Positions 18,561 to 27,766 of a stretch of DNA of 35,823 nt are shown piece by piece (within the stretch, counting starts at the first letter, position 1; each line of letters starts with the position of its first letter). The stretch is taken from contig JACQBD010000090.1 in NCBI GenBank assembly GCA_016194665.1, positions 1-35,823 of the forward strand. The letters are read 5' to 3'. This DNA is from Gammaproteobacteria bacterium (lineage in GTDB: Bacteria; Pseudomonadota; Gammaproteobacteria; Acidiferrobacterales; Sulfurifustaceae). The position numbers were made by a program, and so were the translations under genes. The notes under the pieces are model-generated. The model had not been told where the DNA came from. It did not search any database and saw only the letters and a program-made list of their open reading frames with translations.

Positions 18561-20186
18561 CTAATTTTTAGAGCTTCCCTTATCGCCTTTTTCAAGTTCG
18601 GCGCGCATCAATTGCTGCAAACGCAGGATGGTTTTGGTGTCCATGCCGGCGCTGCCGGATTTGCGCATCTCGATATTCAATTTGGCCACGGCGCGCACCA
18701 CGATATCGCGCGCTCGATCCGATCCCGACGGCGGCGGTTTTTTGGTTTCGGCCGCGGGTTTTTTCGGCGTCAGGCTGCTGCCCGCCGGCGGCGCGACGAC
18801 TTCCTGCAAGACAGGAATGTCATCGAGATCGAATGAATGCTGGTTTTGATTGCCAGGGGATTTTTTGGGCGCGGGAGTTTCTGCGCTTACCGGTGTCATG
18901 GCGGGTGCGGTTGGCAAGTCCAATGTCGAAGCCGGTGTTTCAGTTTTTTTAGTTTGCGGTGGCAAGTTTACCGGCGGCGTTTCGGCCACGGTTAAAGCGG
19001 GCGGCGCGCTCGGCGGAGCTTCGGTGGTGGCGAGCGTTAGCGACGGCGATTCTTTTTCAATCGGCGGCGTTTCATTGCCAGTAATCGGAGCCGCTGCTTG
19101 CGTCGGCGTTTCAAAATCGATGCTATTAAAATCGACCGTGTGTTGGTTCGTGGAATTTTCCACCGGCGCATCGTTTACTATTTCCAGCGTAATCTTTTTT
19201 TCCGGCGGCGCCGGTTCGGTCACGATGACTTCATCATTGGCGGCGGCCACATATTCTTGTACGGCAGAGGGCGGTGTTTCTCCTTGTTCTGTCACCGCAT
19301 CGAAATAATCCTTCTCATCGAAAGATTCGTCGACTTCAATGGTGGGCAATGTTTCATCGGCTGGGCCCTCCATTTGTGTCGGCGTTTCTATCGGCTCTTC
19401 AAAGTTAATTTCGGTGCTGTCGTCGATTATCTCCGGCGCTGACGCAGCCGGTAACGATTCTGACTGTTGAACCAAGGGCTCTAGTTTTTGCGCCAGCAGC
19501 ACCGGCGCTTCATCGAGGATAAGTTTTTGTTGCACCACTTCGACATTGGCGCTGGCGGGCATTGGCGGTTCGATCGGCGGCGGAATATCTTCTATAGCTG
19601 TTTCGGTGGCGATAGCGGCAGCGGGCGGTTCCGGTTCTGGTTCGCTTAACAGATCCAAAGAGATTTCGCCGGGAAATTCCAAGCTATCCGCGGTAACGGA
19701 ATCTGTCAGCGGTGGTTCTATTTCCAGCGCGTCATCCAAGGTCAATGCATCATCTAAAGATATCAAATCCTCGGAAATTGTTTCCGTCGCCGGTGCTGGT
19801 GGGACTTCAGCAAGTGGCTCGACGGCATCAGCAGCAGGGGTAGTTTCAGCGCTAGCCGTTGACGATGTTTCACCGATAGCCAACTCGTTGGTAATGAGAT
19901 TTTGTAACGACTGCATCACGGCTTCGAAGTTGACGGGGCCGGCTTGCGGCGTCGTCGGTGAAAAATCTTCGTGTAATGAAGCTAATGATTCGCTTTGGAT
20001 TGCTTGCTGATTGAGAGCTGCGGATGTGTTTGGGACGTCGCTGACATCAGCCGATGTCTGTTCGCTAGGACTAGGTTTGCCCTCGACCAAATCGTTGCGA
20101 ATCAAATCCTGCAGCGACTTCAGCACTTCTTCAAGCGTGTGCTTTTCAGAAGGCTTGTGTTTGTATTTGGGATCGGGCGTGGTCAT
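18561..20186 (-). CDS. Acidic, proline/threonine-rich 541-aa protein with short helical repeats
   Basis: No known domain is recognised. It is soluble, strongly acidic and mostly low complexity (Glu, Pro, Thr, Ala), so largely disordered. Two clear copies of a helical motif occur: LEEVLKSLQDLIRNDLVEG (about residue 18-36) and FEAVMQSLQNLITNELAIG (about 85-103). The C-terminus has a related helix, ILRLQQLMRAELEKGD, after a basic segment RARDIVVRAVAKLNIEMRKS. This implies structured ends joined by a long flexible spacer. The start overlaps the holC stop (ATGA), so it is translationally coupled to the polymerase III chi subunit and is upstream of valS. The GC-biased, repetitive codons (GGCGTTTC-like blocks) suggest expansion of the spacer. 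Confidence 0.8.
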   Translation of the reverse strand: MTTPDPKYKHKPSEKHTLEEVLKSLQDLIRNDLVEGKPSPSEQTSADVSDVPNTSAALNQQAIQSESLASLHEDFSPTTPQAGPVNFEAVMQSLQNLITNELAIGETSSTASAETTPAADAVEPLAEVPPAPATETISEDLISLDDALTLDDALEIEPPLTDSVTADSLEFPGEISLDLLSEPEPEPPAAAIATETAIEDIPPPIEPPMPASANVEVVQQKLILDEAPVLLAQKLEPLVQQSESLPAASAPEIIDDSTEINFEEPIETPTQMEGPADETLPTIEVDESFDEKDYFDAVTEQGETPPSAVQEYVAAANDEVIVTEPAPPEKKITLEIVNDAPVENSTNQHTVDFNSIDFETPTQAAAPITGNETPPIEKESPSLTLATTEAPPSAPPALTVAETPPVNLPPQTKKTETPASTLDLPTAPAMTPVSAETPAPKKSPGNQNQHSFDLDDIPVLQEVVAPPAGSSLTPKKPAAETKKPPPSGSDRARDIVVRAVAKLNIEMRKSGSAGMDTKTILRLQQLMRAELEKGDKGSSKN

Positions 20187-20635
20187 GCGTTCACACTTTG
20201 AGCATCGAGCGCCAGTTTATGCGTTTGCAATTCATAGCCGCGGTCACGGTAAAATCGAAAGCGATCGCGCGCTTGGGTTTTCTCGGTTTCAGCGCCGCCG
20301 ATCACTTCCGCCACGCGTTGAAAACGGCTGAAGCATTCCGGCACTTGCGGCGCCAGATTAATCAGCACGTCGTCGAAAGTCGGCGGCGGTTGTTCGGGGC
20401 CGATCAGCACCGGTAGCGGGGTCTCCATTAGCTCTGAAGTTAGTCCGTGCGGGATGAAACTGCCAGCGCTGAAGGTCCACAGCAGCCGGTCGAGGCGCTG
20501 AGCGTGGCTTAAATCGGACGTAAGGATGTAAATGCGGTGCCCGAGATGGAAGGCTTTGTGGGTAAGTTTGCATACCGCGGCGTCTTGTCCGCCGTCGGCG
20601 GCATTTTCAAGGAGATAAAAATCTACCCGTGTCAT
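20183..20635 (-). CDS. holC: DNA polymerase III subunit chi
   Basis: A 150-aa clamp-loader accessory subunit that links the replicase to SSB. It begins with the typical [20 protein letters not shown] and continues through [20 protein letters not shown] and [39 protein letters not shown] then follows, all standard for HolC. It overlaps pepA upstream (ATGA) and the 541-aa gene downstream, as in the conserved gammaproteobacterial pepA-holC-valS cluster. Its length is normal. Confidence 0.95.
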   Translation of the reverse strand: MTRVDFYLLENAADGGQDAAVCKLTHKAFHLGHRIYILTSDLSHAQRLDRLLWTFSAGSFIPHGLTSELMETPLPVLIGPEQPPPTFDDVLINLAPQVPECFSRFQRVAEVIGGAETEKTQARDRFRFYRDRGYELQTHKLALDAQSVNA

Positions 20636-22143
20636 GCGCCGTTTTCCGCGCCGCCTTGGCGTGCGCGATTAATAAGGAATTGCACCAACAGCGGCACCGG
20701 CCGGCCGGTGGCGCCTTTATCTTTGCCGGTTTTCCAGGCGGTGCCGGCGACGTCCAAATGCGCCCATTTGAAATTTTTGGTGTAGCGCGCCAGAAAACAC
20801 GCGGCGGTAATGGCGCCGCCTTCGCGCCCGCCGATGTTGGCCATGTCGGCAAAATTGCTGTCGAGTTGTTTTTGATATTCATCCCACAACGGCAGCTGCC
20901 ACGCGCGATCGAAGGAATATTTTCCGGCGTTTAAAATTTCGCGCGCCAGTTGATCGTTGTTCGCCAACAAGCCGCTGGCGTGCGCGCCGAGCGCGATGAC
21001 GCAGGCGCCGGTGAGCGTGGCGATGTCGATGACCGCGGCCGGTTTATAGCGCTCGGTGTAGGTGAGTGCATCGGACAAAATCAAACGGCCTTCGGCGTCG
21101 GTGTTGAGCACTTCGACGGTTTGGCCGGACATGCTGGTGACGATATCGCCGGGTTTGTTGGCGTCGCCGTCGGGCAGATTTTCCGAGCTGGGAATGACGC
21201 CGACGACGTTGAGCGGCAATTTTAATTCGGCCGCGGCTTTGACCGCGCCCAACACGGAGGCGCCGCCGCACATGTCGTATTTCATTTCATCCATGTTGGC
21301 CGCGGGCTTGATGGAGATGCCGCCGGCGTCGAAGGTCAGTCCCTTGCCGACCAAAGCCACCGGCGCGTCGTTTTCATTGGCGCCTTGGTATTCGAGCACG
21401 ATCAGCTTGGGCGGTTGGCGGCTGCCGCGCGCGACCGACAGCAGCGAACCCATGCCTAGTTTCTGCATGTCGTCTTTTTCAAGAATGGTAATTTTTAAAT
21501 TATAGGTTTTGCCGAGTTCGATGGCTTGTTCGGCGAGATAAGTCGGCGTGCAAATGTTGCCGGGCAGGTTACCCAAGTCGCGCGCCAGTTTGACGCCGTC
21601 GGCGATCGCCTGGCCTTCTTTGATCGCTTGTTCGCCGGTGCCGAGATCGCTGCGTTTCGGCACCGCGAGAATCACACGGCGTAACGCACGGCGATTATTG
21701 TTCGGTTTGCTTTTCATTTGATCGAAGCGATACAAGCTGCTTTCGATGATTTCCACCGCTTGCCGCACTTTCCAGGAAATATCGCGGCCTTTTACTTCGA
21801 GCTCGGTGAGGTAAGAAGTAATTTCGCTGGCGCCGGTGTCGCGCAAGGCGCTGATGCTTTTGGCGATGATTTCGCGGTAGCGGTTTTCGTTGAATTCTTT
21901 TTCGCGCCCGCAGCCGACCAATAGCACGCGTTCGCTGGGAAGTTGCGCGAGGTTGTGCAGCAATAATGTTTGCCCGGGTTTTCCTTCGAGGTCGCCGCGG
22001 CGCAAGATGGCGCTGATGGCGCCTTGAGTCACTTCATCGATCTGCTGCGCGACCGCGGAAAGTTTGCGCGTCTCGAAAACGCCGGCGACGATACACCCGC
22101 TGCGTTGTTTTTCGGGCGTACCGCTTTTAACGATAAATTCCAT
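20632..22143 (-). CDS. pepA: Leucyl (cytosol) aminopeptidase
   Basis: A 503-aa M17 aminopeptidase with two metal ions, E. coli PepA length. Metal and catalytic segments are [20 protein letters not shown] (about 263-282), [20 protein letters not shown], and [16 protein letters not shown] (about 346-361). The C-terminus [20 protein letters not shown] is typical. It cleaves N-terminal residues from peptides; in E. coli PepA also binds DNA. It is the first gene of a minus-strand operon with holC, divergent from lptF across about 212 nt that should hold both promoters. Confidence 0.97.
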   Translation of the reverse strand: MEFIVKSGTPEKQRSGCIVAGVFETRKLSAVAQQIDEVTQGAISAILRRGDLEGKPGQTLLLHNLAQLPSERVLLVGCGREKEFNENRYREIIAKSISALRDTGASEITSYLTELEVKGRDISWKVRQAVEIIESSLYRFDQMKSKPNNNRRALRRVILAVPKRSDLGTGEQAIKEGQAIADGVKLARDLGNLPGNICTPTYLAEQAIELGKTYNLKITILEKDDMQKLGMGSLLSVARGSRQPPKLIVLEYQGANENDAPVALVGKGLTFDAGGISIKPAANMDEMKYDMCGGASVLGAVKAAAELKLPLNVVGVIPSSENLPDGDANKPGDIVTSMSGQTVEVLNTDAEGRLILSDALTYTERYKPAAVIDIATLTGACVIALGAHASGLLANNDQLAREILNAGKYSFDRAWQLPLWDEYQKQLDSNFADMANIGGREGGAITAACFLARYTKNFKWAHLDVAGTAWKTGKDKGATGRPVPLLVQFLINRARQGGAENGA

Positions 22144-22355
22144 GCCTACCCCTTATTTTAATCCAGCGTCCACGGCCACAGATGTGGTATATTTTTGTCG
22201 ATGCCAAGCCATGCTTGTATTGCACAATCAAGTTCTTAGAGACTGTAAGATGAAAGAAGTGACGGTTTTGCATGCTCTCCCGCTGAATCCATCCAGCGAG
22301 GGGCATTTTCCAATGTTTGCTTGCTCCTTGTCAAAATATCTGCGTTGCTCACGAC

Positions 22356-23453
22356 GTGATCATTAATCGCGCATTTTATCGGGAAACCGCCAGCTCCACC
22401 TTGGCGATCGCCAGCGTATTGTTAGTGGTGATGGTGCTCATGAGCATGACCTTGCTCTTAGGCCGCGCGGTGCGCGGCGATCAGCCGAGCGAGATAGTGT
22501 ATCTCTTGCTCGGTTTTCAGACCTTGGCCAAGGTCGACGTATTGTTACCGCTGGCGTTGTATCTGGGCCTGTTGCTGACCTTAAGTCGTTGGTACCGCGA
22601 CAGCGAGATGACGGTGCTGGCGGCGTGCGGTGTTGGATTGATGCATTTTTTGCGGCCGGCGTTGAAGCTCGGTCTGGTGTTCGCCCTGATCGTGGCCGTC
22701 GGCTCATTTTATTTTACACCGCTGGCGGCGCGCCAGATCGATAAAGTCAAAAACGAAAGCACCCACCGCAGCGATCCAAATTTCTCCGCGCCCGGCGTGT
22801 TTGTCGAATCGATCAGCAAGGGGCGAATTTTTTATGCCGAGCATATTCAAGACAACGGCGATGTCGCGGGTGTTTTTGTCAGCAGTTTGGAAGAAGGCAA
22901 ACAGGGGGTGATGATGGCCAAGTACGGACATGTTTTCACCGACTCCAAAACCGGCGATAAATTTTTCGCGCTGCACAATGGCACGCTCTACGAAGGCGAG
23001 CCCGGCATGCCCAATTACCGCATTTTGGAATTCGATATTTATAACCTGCGCATCGAGCCCAAAAAACTTTTGGATGTACCGGTGACCACCTCCGGCTTGC
23101 CCTCGGTACTGATGTTTAGCCGCAGCGCCGATCGCGAAGTCAACGCCGAATTGCATTGGCGTTTGGGCAAAACCTTGGCGTCGTTCGTATTAATTTTGTT
23201 CGCCATGGCGCTGGCTTATACCGATTTGCGGCGCGGCCGTTTGTCCAATCTGTTCGTCGCCATTGTGGTGTATTTTATTTATTCCAATTTGCTCGGCATC
23301 GGTGAAACCATGTTGCAGAAAGGCAGCGTACCCGCGGCGCTTGGCTTGTGGTGGGTGCACGGCGGCATGGCGCTGGTGGCGATCCATCTGCTCATTCAGC
23401 GCGCGCATAATCAGCCTTTGTGGGCGCTGCCCGCGATATTCAAACGCCAATGA
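22356..23453 (+). CDS. lptF: LPS export permease LptF
   Basis: A ~365-aa inner-membrane subunit of the LptB2FG transporter that extracts lipopolysaccharide. It has N-terminal helices (LAIASVLLVVMVLMSMTLLL; VDVLLPLALYLGLLLTLS; LRPALKLGLVFALIVAVGSF), a periplasmic beta-jellyroll, then C-terminal helices (TLASFVLILFAMALAYTDLR and so on). DSEMTVLAACGVG is the coupling-helix region that contacts LptB. I chose GTG 22356, which gives the family-like start VIINRAFYRE; an earlier TTG at 22317 adds unlikely residues. No good ribosome site is visible, so the start is uncertain. It overlaps lptG by ATGA. Confidence 0.94.
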   Translation: MIINRAFYRETASSTLAIASVLLVVMVLMSMTLLLGRAVRGDQPSEIVYLLLGFQTLAKVDVLLPLALYLGLLLTLSRWYRDSEMTVLAACGVGLMHFLRPALKLGLVFALIVAVGSFYFTPLAARQIDKVKNESTHRSDPNFSAPGVFVESISKGRIFYAEHIQDNGDVAGVFVSSLEEGKQGVMMAKYGHVFTDSKTGDKFFALHNGTLYEGEPGMPNYRILEFDIYNLRIEPKKLLDVPVTTSGLPSVLMFSRSADREVNAELHWRLGKTLASFVLILFAMALAYTDLRRGRLSNLFVAIVVYFIYSNLLGIGETMLQKGSVPAALGLWWVHGGMALVAIHLLIQRAHNQPLWALPAIFKRQ

Positions 23454-24532
23454 CGACGTTCACGCTGCTTGACCGCTTGATCGCACGCCAAGTGTTTTAC
23501 AGCATGTTGCTGGTGTTGAACGTGCTCGTGGCGCTTGCGGTGTTTTTTATTTTGATCGACAGTTTAAAAGATTACGGCAAGGCGAATTTTGGATTACTCG
23601 CGCTGATTAAATACGTCATCTTGAAACAACCGGGGCAGGTGTATCAGCTGTCGCCGATCGCCGCCTTGATCGGCGCGATGATGGGGCTATCGACGATGGC
23701 GCTTAATTCCGAGCTCACCGCCATGCGCGCCGCCGGCGTGTCGGTGATGCGCATCGTCGGCTCGACGATGAAAATAGGTATTATCTTTGCGCTGATTATA
23801 TTTCTGGTGGGCGAGTACATCGTGCCAGCCGCGGAAAACTACGCACAACGTGGGCGCGCCAAAGCGCTGGCTACTGCGCTCGAACAAAAAAGTTCCGGCT
23901 TGTGGCTGCGCAGCGGTGGGTCGTTTGTGAACATGGGCGAAGTGTTACCGGATTTGAGCTTGCTGCGCGTGAGCATTTACGATTTCGACAATTCCGCGCA
24001 TTTGCGCACGCAAACATTCGCCAAGCGTGCCTGGCACGACGGCGATAAATGGTGGCTGGAAGATATCCAACAAAGCCTGATTGTCGGCAGAGAAGCGGTG
24101 AACGTGCGTCACGTCGCTAAAGAAGATTGGCTCACGGAGGTGACGCCTGAAATCGTTTCGGTGTTCGCGGTGCAGCCGGATAGTCTTTCGATCCAGCAGC
24201 TGCATTATTACATTCATCATTTGCAGCAGAATAATCAAGACACGCGCAATTTCCGTTTGGTGTTTTGGCAGAAGACATTCATGCCGCTCGCGACTTTGGT
24301 GTTGATGTTGCTGGCGACGCCGTTCGTATTCCGCCAAATTCGTAGCGGTGGTATGAGCAGCCGAATCTTTATCGGCATTATGTTTGGTTTGGCGTTTGTC
24401 ATTATCGATCAGAGTTTCGGCTATTTCGGCGTGCTCTACGATATCCCGCCGTTCGTGGGCGCGTTGCTGCCGATTGTTATTTTTTTAGGCATGGCGCTTT
24501 TTCTTTTACGACGCGCCGCTCGCGGTTTATAG
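23450..24532 (+). CDS. lptG: LPS export permease LptG
   Basis: A 360-aa partner of LptF in the LptB2FG complex. It starts MTTFTLLDRLIARQVFYSML and shows the same plan: helices VLNVLVALAVFFILIDSL and SPIAALIGAMMGLSTMAL, the coupling segment NSELTAMRAAGVSVMRI, a periplasmic jellyroll, and C-terminal helices LATLVLMLLATPFVFRQIRS and beyond. ATG 23450 lies inside the lptF stop (ATGA), which decides the start. LptB and the periplasmic parts are not in this window. The transcript ends before the AT-rich stretch that follows. Confidence 0.96.
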   Translation: MTTFTLLDRLIARQVFYSMLLVLNVLVALAVFFILIDSLKDYGKANFGLLALIKYVILKQPGQVYQLSPIAALIGAMMGLSTMALNSELTAMRAAGVSVMRIVGSTMKIGIIFALIIFLVGEYIVPAAENYAQRGRAKALATALEQKSSGLWLRSGGSFVNMGEVLPDLSLLRVSIYDFDNSAHLRTQTFAKRAWHDGDKWWLEDIQQSLIVGREAVNVRHVAKEDWLTEVTPEIVSVFAVQPDSLSIQQLHYYIHHLQQNNQDTRNFRLVFWQKTFMPLATLVLMLLATPFVFRQIRSGGMSSRIFIGIMFGLAFVIIDQSFGYFGVLYDIPPFVGALLPIVIFLGMALFLLRRAARGL

Positions 24533-24875
24533 ACCTCGATTTTATATGGCTAAAACTTTAATTTTTTTATTCAAAAAAAAATCGGGCAGCAATGCATTAA
24601 TCGGTATGCATCGATGCCTGATTTAAAGATGAAGGCCTAAAATCCCCTAGAAATAAGCTACCGCATTTTTATTCCCCATTTTTGAAAAAATTCTCTTTAT
24701 TAAAACAGTTTAAAAAAATTATATACTCCCCGTCGTTCTATGGACCTCAGTCAAAGATATTCTCTCGTCTGCCATCAATATCGTGTGACACGGAATTTTA
24801 GTTAGATCGTTACGCAAGCCGTTGAGAAATCTGTAATCAAAAAATCGGTAACTACAAAGTTTAGGAGATCTTTCC
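24533..24875. other. AT-rich non-coding stretch upstream of the SoxB-like gene
   Basis: No gene was seen in these 343 nt. The stretch is markedly AT-rich. TATACT at 24722-24727 could be a -10 box about 150 nt before the start codon, but no good -35 accompanies it. AGGAG lies just before ATG 24876. A long 5' leader of about 140 nt would result, and I see no known riboswitch in it. Confidence 0.4.
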
Positions 24876-26963
24876 ATGAAGCATTTGAACTTTAAGAAAG
24901 GAGCGCTCGCGTTGGGCTTAGCGGCCCTAACGTTTGCGCCCTTAACATTCGCCGCGGGTAGCGGTGAGGTCACATTCATTCACATTGGCGATATCCACGG
25001 CCACTTGCTGCCGCGGCCTAATCTGCGCAGCGACGCGGTGGGTTCCCATTGGGAAGGCGGCTTGGCGCGCATGTACACGGTTATTAAGGGCATGCGCAGC
25101 GAGGCAAATAAGTGCGCTTATGTGAGCGGCAAGAAGGTCTGCACTAACACTTCGCTGCTTATCAACACTGGCGATACCGTACAAGGCTCGGGCGAAGCGC
25201 TGTTCAGCCGCGGCCAGGCTTTGATCGACGTGGTTAACATGTTCGGCATCGATGCCGACGCTCCCGGTAACTGGGATTTTCTTTACGGGCCTGCGCGTTT
25301 TGAGGAAACCTTCGTCGGTACGGCAACCACTCCGCCGTTGGCCAACTGGCATGCCATGGGCTCCAACCTGTATTACACCAACCAATTTGACGATGCCGCG
25401 GTATGCGCCGTGACAGCGACGGATCCGGCCACCGGTACGGTGCGTCCGCGCAAACGCGTGTTGCCTACTTATATGATTAAGCAAGTCGGCGGCGTCAAGA
25501 TCGGCATCTTGGGCATGACGACGGCGCGCGCTATTGCCGCGGTCGGCACCAGCGTGACCAAGAATTACATGTTCACCGATGGCAAAACCGAAGTACCGTG
25601 CTTCGTCAATCGCCTGCGTACAGTGGAAGCTGTGGATGTGGTAGTCATGATCTCGGAGATGGAAATGTCTCGCGACATCCAGATCGCCGAGACGCTGGCT
25701 CCTGCTCCAGACGTGATCCTCAACTCCGACATGCATGAGCGCACAACCAGCCCCATCGTCGCGAACAATATCGACGGTCGTCGCACGCTCATTGTTGAAG
25801 AAGGCCAAGACGGTACCACGGTCGGCAGAATGAAACTCACAGTGAGCAACGGTGCTATCACCAGCTGGGATTTCAAACAAAAGACCGTCACCGACGAAAT
25901 TATTCCTGATTTAAATGTCGCTGCTAAAATATATCAGGTACGTAAGCCTTTCGTGAAAGCGACCTTCGTAGCCGGTCAAACGGTAACGGTAGGCGGCAAC
26001 ACCACCATGTTGATGCGTCCGGTGGACGAGATCATCGCTTATTCGCAGGTGGGACTGCACCGCTCCAACTTCGTGGGCGAAGACATGCCTGGCGTGGTTG
26101 AAGGCACTTCGCACGATCTGATCGCCGACGCCATGGCCGCTTTGGGCCAAGCTCAATCGGCGTCGATTCGCGGTTTCCGTTATGGAACCCACGTGCGTCC
26201 GGGTGGCGTCATCACCATGAACGACATCTATCATTACATTCCCATTGCGTCCAAGCTGGGTCGTACCGACAAAGCTTGCGGAGCTGACTTGAAGTTCGCG
26301 ATCGAGCAATCCATCGGTGGCACCTTCCATCCCGATCCGGGCCAATGGACCGGCGGCTGGATGTTTGGCTACAGCGGCTTGAACTACGACGTGGATGCTT
26401 GCGATGGATTCATGGGCGCCACGCCGATTAATCCGACCCCGCTGACGTTTGCCAATCCCACCGCACCTTGGACCACTAACCGTGGCAGCAACATCAAGGT
26501 GAAAGGCGTTGCGATTGACGATCACGAGCTTTACGACAACCGCGCTACGCTCAACGGCGCCGCCAATCCCAACTACCAGATGTGCATACCTTCCGATGGC
26601 AGCGCTCCTCACGGCGGTTACACAGTCACTGGTTATTGGTTTGCGGATGACTCGACCACCATCAACAACTGCAATCCTTGCCGTGGTCGCGTGGTTCAGG
26701 TGGTGATGAACGATGGCAGCATCGTTCAAGTCGCCGGTCCCGGCGTGGTGGCTGGCACTCCGCTGCCCAACAGCTTGGATGTGCTGGATGTCAGCGAAGC
26801 AGTGGTCAAGTATCTGCGTGGAAACCTGAATGGCGTGGTGACGAGCAGCAATCTGCCGATCCATCGTTTGACGGTGAAGCGTTTGCCGACCATCAACCCT
26901 TACAGCTTCCCACAGATTCAACCTCTCAAGGGAGCTTCGGTGGCAACTTGCCCCGCCCTGTAA
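24876..26963 (+). CDS. Periplasmic SoxB/5'-nucleotidase-family protein with altered metal site
   Basis: A 695-aa protein with a clear signal peptide (cleavage around residue 26, TFA-AGS). Motif I FIHIGDIHGHLLPRP and motif II LLINTGDTVQGSGEALFSRG place it in the UshA/SoxB metallophosphoesterase superfamily. GNWDFLYG, at the usual GNHE, resembles the GHWEFTYG of SoxB rather than nucleotidases. Two further ligand sites, usually SH(L/N)G and GGHxH, read SEMEMS and NSDMHERT, so two His are acidic here. The C-terminal half covers the substrate-binding domain. There are no sox genes around, so neither thiosulfate nor nucleotide hydrolysis can be assumed. The strong ribosome site, strong terminator and C-ending codons suggest high expression. 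Confidence 0.8.
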   Translation: MKHLNFKKGALALGLAALTFAPLTFAAGSGEVTFIHIGDIHGHLLPRPNLRSDAVGSHWEGGLARMYTVIKGMRSEANKCAYVSGKKVCTNTSLLINTGDTVQGSGEALFSRGQALIDVVNMFGIDADAPGNWDFLYGPARFEETFVGTATTPPLANWHAMGSNLYYTNQFDDAAVCAVTATDPATGTVRPRKRVLPTYMIKQVGGVKIGILGMTTARAIAAVGTSVTKNYMFTDGKTEVPCFVNRLRTVEAVDVVVMISEMEMSRDIQIAETLAPAPDVILNSDMHERTTSPIVANNIDGRRTLIVEEGQDGTTVGRMKLTVSNGAITSWDFKQKTVTDEIIPDLNVAAKIYQVRKPFVKATFVAGQTVTVGGNTTMLMRPVDEIIAYSQVGLHRSNFVGEDMPGVVEGTSHDLIADAMAALGQAQSASIRGFRYGTHVRPGGVITMNDIYHYIPIASKLGRTDKACGADLKFAIEQSIGGTFHPDPGQWTGGWMFGYSGLNYDVDACDGFMGATPINPTPLTFANPTAPWTTNRGSNIKVKGVAIDDHELYDNRATLNGAANPNYQMCIPSDGSAPHGGYTVTGYWFADDSTTINNCNPCRGRVVQVVMNDGSIVQVAGPGVVAGTPLPNSLDVLDVSEAVVKYLRGNLNGVVTSSNLPIHRLTVKRLPTINPYSFPQIQPLKGASVATCPAL

Positions 26964-26982
26964 GCAGTTAGTTTTTGTAGAT

Positions 26983-27015
26983 AACGGCCCGGCAATATGC
27001 CGGGCCGTTTTTTTT
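26983..27015 (+). terminator. Strong intrinsic terminator
   Basis: AACGGCCCGGC (26983-26993) pairs perfectly with GCCGGGCCGTT (26999-27009) around an AATAT loop. A T-run extends to 27015. It ends the SoxB-like transcript 20 nt after its stop codon. Confidence 0.96.
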
Positions 27016-27036
27016 GCAGAAAAATATTTTGAATTA

Positions 27037-27528
27037 TTAACGCTTAATGGAAGTGCACAGGATCAACATTAATCCCAAGCAAACGAAACCGATGAAAAAA
27101 ATAAATGTCCACGCAGGCATGCTCAGCCCCAGAAAAGTCCAGGTGATTTGCGCACAGTCGCCGCTGCCGGCCAGCACGAGTTTCAGCGTTTTCGACAAAG
27201 GAAAACTTTCCAGCATGTAATTGAAGTCGTAACTGCAACCCGGTTGTTGATCGAAAGGCAGATGTTGTATCCACACATGCCGCCCGGCGACACCCGCGCC
27301 TAGTCCCGCGCACAACACTACCAGCCCGCCGTACACGCGCCGTCCCCAGGTTGTGGGATTATGTACCGCGCCGATAAGTAAAATGACGCCTATACCCATC
27401 ACAAACAACCGTTGAAAAATACATAATGGACAAGGCTCTAAATGTTGGGCGTACTGAAAATATAAGGCCGCGGCGATTAAGCCGACGCAAATCAGAAAAC
27501 CGCTTAGAAATATTTTTCTCTGAGACAT
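27037..27528 (-). CDS. dsbB: Disulfide bond formation protein B
   Basis: A 163-aa inner-membrane quinone reductase that reoxidises DsbA. Four membrane helices are visible (FLSGFLICVGLIAAALYFQY; LFVMGIGVILLIGAV; RVYGGLVVLCAGLGAGVAG; PAWTFIFFIGFVCLGLMLIL). The first periplasmic loop holds the CPLC site (C33, C36). The second holds the other pair, in QQPGCSYDF and GSGDCAQITW. All four functional cysteines are present and the length is normal. DsbA is not in the window. It is convergent with the SoxB-like gene across that gene's terminator. Confidence 0.96.
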   Translation of the reverse strand: MSQRKIFLSGFLICVGLIAAALYFQYAQHLEPCPLCIFQRLFVMGIGVILLIGAVHNPTTWGRRVYGGLVVLCAGLGAGVAGRHVWIQHLPFDQQPGCSYDFNYMLESFPLSKTLKLVLAGSGDCAQITWTFLGLSMPAWTFIFFIGFVCLGLMLILCTSIKR

Positions 27529-27703
27529 AAAGATTTAGTTCCAGATTTAGATACGGTAAGGTCGATGTTATCAAAAACTTGCCATTCGCCCATTACTTTA
27601 ATTGACTGGTTGAAGCGGGGCTATCACGAACGGCCGGCGAACATTCATGCCCGCTGTACAGTTACAAGCGGTTTTTGTACCCCAGCAACCACCAAACGAT
27701 TTG

Positions 27704-27728
27704 TTGGGGTTCGCTGCGCTCACCCCAG
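27704..27728. repeat. Dispersed inverted repeat with CGCTGCGC loop
   Basis: TTGGGGT (27704-27710) and ACCCCAG (27722-27728) form a 7-bp stem (six Watson-Crick pairs and one G-T). The 11-nt loop contains CGCTGCGC, the reverse complement of the loop at 15700-15707. It lies in a 238-nt intergenic stretch (27529-27766) in which no gene was seen. Confidence 0.5.
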
Positions 27729-27766
27729 CCTACATTTAGGCGCTCAATTTTGCGATAGGTTAAATA

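Noticed and set aside
24719-24979. 86-codon reverse-strand frame upstream of the SoxB-like gene
   Set aside because: It overlaps the start, signal peptide and ribosome site of a clear gene and has no supporting signal.
24942-25880. Reverse-strand frames of 300+ codons inside the SoxB-like gene (also 25911-26921)
   Set aside because: They are shadows caused by the C/G-ending codon bias of the sense gene; the products are His/Arg-rich and match nothing.
24876-26963. Calling this gene soxB and inferring thiosulfate oxidation
   Set aside because: Two metal-ligand positions differ and no other sox genes are present in the window.
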